This document shows positions 37,284 through 38,694 of a stretch of 38,694 nucleotides of DNA, piece after piece. Both the position numbers and the translations under genes were made by a program. The first letter of the stretch is position 1. Each line of letters opens with the position of its first letter. The notes under the pieces are model-generated. The model was not told where the DNA came from. It did not search any database and worked only from the letters and a program-made list of their open reading frames with translations. Source of the DNA: a virus; IMG/VR virus record IMGVR_UViG_3300021963_000295, positions 1 to 38,694 of that record; one strand, written 5' to 3'.

Positions 37284-37592
37284 TCATTTATACCCATTAA
37301 GGAATTTTTCAGTAATCCAAAATATAAATTTACCTCTATCACGAAATGTATCCATATCTAAATTAAACTTTGATAAGATATAATGGTCATTCGCATCGGT
37401 AAAATAAAGGAATACAAAATCCCCATTCAATTCTCTCATTACGGTCAACTTCGCATCTAATACACCATCTCTCAATATACGAAATAGGTATTCCATAGCG
37501 TTCCCTCTTTGATATACAATTTCAAATTCTATATTTCTCGTTGTGAGTTTACTATGAAAGTTTAACTTATCTGGGTTTTCTATTTGTAACAT
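37284..37592 (-). CDS. Array protein K (102 aa)
   Basis: MLQIENPDKLNFHSKLTTRNIEFEI, taken as MLQIENPDKLNF and TTRNIEFEIVY; core EYLFRILRDGVLDAKLTVM and DFVFLYFTDANDHY; closing helix RGKFIFWITEKFLNG. The Trp of the first strand is missing. Function unknown. Confidence 0.62.
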   Translation of the reverse strand: MLQIENPDKLNFHSKLTTRNIEFEIVYQRGNAMEYLFRILRDGVLDAKLTVMRELNGDFVFLYFTDANDHYILSKFNLDMDTFRDRGKFIFWITEKFLNGYK

Positions 37593-37598
37593 AATTCT

Positions 37599-37691
37599 TT
37601 ATAGGTTTGATGATAACACCATTAATAATGCTATTGCAATAATATACACTAACATCATAATCCAAATTGAATAATCTTTTTTCTTTTTCAT
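37599..37691 (-). CDS. 30-aa single-TM microprotein
   Basis: ATG at 37691, TAA at 37599-37601. Basic start (MKKKKDYS) and one membrane helix (IWIMMLVYIIAIALLMVLSS). It fills the gap between array proteins L and K and keeps the operon's close spacing, which supports translation. Function unknown. Confidence 0.5.
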   Translation of the reverse strand: MKKKKDYSIWIMMLVYIIAIALLMVLSSNL

Positions 37692-37694
37692 ATT

Positions 37695-38051
37695 TTATCT
37701 ATTTTCCATCCAATATCTTTTACCTCTTTGAACCACTACTACTAAACCGTCAATGAATTTATCAAAGTTTCCAATATCTTCTTTGGATAATTCTGCACAA
37801 GTTACACCGTGTAATCCCATCCAAAACAATTCGTACTTATCATTTTTAGGAGTTCGGTAAAGGTGAACCTCAAATTCACTTTCCCATTGTTTATATGTGT
37901 TTCCATAATTGTAATGCGGTATTTCCGGAAAATGAAACACATACGAAGTTGAACCATCTCTATATCTATTAGCAATACTTACGTTCTCTATTTTACGATT
38001 GCAGATTTGGTGACCTACTATTTTATCTAAACCACTAATGTTTAACTCCAT
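37695..38051 (-). CDS. Array protein L (118 aa)
   Basis: First family member in the transcript. Head MELNISGLDKIVGHQI, strand NRKIENVSI, core STSYVFHFPEI and EFEVHLYRTP, W-rich loop (LFWMGLHGV) and closing helix FDKFIDGLVVVVQRG. The start overlaps the stop of the 78-aa gene (TGGAGTTAA). Function unknown. Confidence 0.62.
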   Translation of the reverse strand: MELNISGLDKIVGHQICNRKIENVSIANRYRDGSTSYVFHFPEIPHYNYGNTYKQWESEFEVHLYRTPKNDKYELFWMGLHGVTCAELSKEDIGNFDKFIDGLVVVVQRGKRYWMENR

Positions 38052-38278
38052 ATACCTTTCACTTTTAAGAAGTTCAGAAAAGAAGATTTCGGTGAAGTGG
38101 TCGAAAAATCATATTGGTCGGTTAGGTATTTCGCTTTGATAGTACTTTCCGGGTCTACATACGATTGAGAAATGTGTAATTCTTTCACCCATTGTTGATA
38201 AGATGGGTCTAATTGTGTTTTCGTTCTTTCATTTTCCAAGGCCTCATACGCTTGGATATCATTGTAATTGTTATACAT
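38042..38278 (-). CDS. 78-aa hypothetical protein
   Basis: Acidic, Tyr- and Gln-rich start (MYNNYNDIQAYEALENER), a helix with SYQQWVKELHISQSY, and a Ser-rich end. No family head. It precedes array protein L with an overlap, so it belongs to the operon. Not recognised. Confidence 0.5.
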   Translation of the reverse strand: MYNNYNDIQAYEALENERTKTQLDPSYQQWVKELHISQSYVDPESTIKAKYLTDQYDFSTTSPKSSFLNFLKVKGIWS

Positions 38279-38304
38279 AATAAGGGGTTTTATAATTTAG
38301 TTAA

Positions 38305-38532
38305 TTAATCGTTGGACAGATATAAATCTAATGCCATATAGATAGTATATAGAATACCGAATACTACCATAACAAAGGCAAGTATAATAGATACAGGTGG
38401 TATTAATAGAATCCACTTTACCCATTTATACGATAGATACTCTTTCCTTGTCTTATCGTTTACTGCCATCTTTATAGAGAAAGCGAGTAACATATTGAAT
38501 ACGGATAGAATTATAATCAGTAACGTACTCAT
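38305..38532 (-). CDS. 75-aa two-TM membrane protein
   Basis: Start chosen at MSTLLIII (38532), because a longer frame to 38574 overlaps the upstream gene whose stop lies at 38534-38536. Two hydrophobic segments (about 2-18 and 39-65) with a charged loop (NDKTRKEYLSYKW). A 26-nt gap separates it from the 78-aa gene. Function unknown. Confidence 0.55.
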   Translation of the reverse strand: MSTLLIIILSVFNMLLAFSIKMAVNDKTRKEYLSYKWVKWILLIPPVSIILAFVMVVFGILYTIYMALDLYLSND

Positions 38533-38533
38533 A

Positions 38534-38694
38534 CTATTTGGTTTTAGTGGTTTTCTTCTTAATAGGTTTACCATTGGTATCGGTAGCTGGGGATGAAGAT
38601 TCTACCAACTCCGTCTTTTTGAGTTTCTTTGCCGGTTTGGTTTCTTCTACTATACCTGTATTATCTGATGTGGTAGGTATTGTATCATCGATGA
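38534..38694 (-). CDS. C-terminal end of a Lys/Thr-rich protein (5' end beyond window)
   Basis: An open frame enters from the right edge and stops at 38534. The 52 visible residues are disordered and basic: EETKPAKKLKKTELVE, then SSSPATDTNGKPIKKKTTKTK. The start is outside the window, so the protein cannot be identified. Its stop is 1 nt from the next start, so it is part of the array operon. Confidence 0.5.
   Translation of the reverse strand, partial: IDDTIPTTSDNTGIVEETKPAKKLKKTELVESSSPATDTNGKPIKKKTTKTK

Overview
The window looks like part of a large, AT-rich, T4-like tailed phage of a Bacteroidetes host. Phage evidence: about 70 tightly packed, mostly leftward genes with 1-2 nt gaps or TAATG-type overlaps, a T4 gp55-type late sigma factor, and a set typical of large T4-like (especially marine) myoviruses: hsp20, PhoH-like ATPase, ThyA, DUF5856, an HD phosphohydrolase, UV endonuclease, DUF1599/Nmad1 and several small conserved proteins. 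Host evidence: nine promoter-like sites fit the Bacteroidetes consensus (TTTG, about 20 nt, TAnnTTTG), Shine-Dalgarno sites are lacking, lipoproteins have Bacteroidetes-style lipoboxes, and there is a Bacteroidetes Oar-like TonB-dependent receptor. No integrase, capsid, terminase, tRNA or CRISPR was recognised. All calls come from reading the sequence by eye; no database was searched.

Layout. (1) 1-8.0 kb, leftward: an envelope/virion-surface operon: a small-membrane CsgG-like protein, two large secreted proteins with related C-terminal halves (one with a C-type lectin domain), two lipoproteins resembling type IX secretion C-terminal domains, small membrane proteins including a holin-like one, a zinc-ribbon protein and a DUF2589 protein cut by the window edge. 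(2) 8.1-13.9 kb: gp55-like late sigma factor, DUF5856, small conserved phage proteins, a degenerate peptide deformylase, a cupin, ThyA and a UvsE/UVDE endonuclease. (3) 14-24.5 kb: membrane protein with Ca-binding-type loops, hsp20, HD hydrolase, 5'(3')-deoxyribonucleotidase, PhoH, a 551-aa virion-like protein, Nmad1 and an SF2 helicase. (4) 24.5-30.0 kb: a rightward island with an Oar-like receptor behind a short leader ORF and terminator, a P-loop nucleoside-kinase-like protein, a 37-aa membrane peptide and a zinc-ribbon protein. (5) 30.0-33.5 kb, leftward: an unknown membrane-anchored protein, an NTF2-like protein, a small HTH protein, a DUF262-HNH nuclease and APRT. (6) 33.5-38.7 kb: one dense operon dominated by 12 short, divergent paralogous genes of unknown function.

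Two promoter classes seem to split the genes. Host-like sites (TTTGG...TCG-TATATTTG, or TATCTTTA) precede repair, nucleotide and regulatory genes; a single-box TATATTTAT motif precedes hsp20, the 551-aa protein, DUF2589, the zinc ribbon and DUF5856, and could be the late promoter read with the gp55-like factor. Two promoters (NT5C and a 52-aa basic protein) share a near-identical promoter/leader and lie next to the same 29-bp palindromic repeats, so they look like a duplicated control cassette.

The best candidates for something undescribed are the 12-gene paralogous array, the phage-borne TonB-dependent receptor with its leader region, the T9SS-CTD-like lipoproteins, and the duplicated palindrome-promoter cassette.
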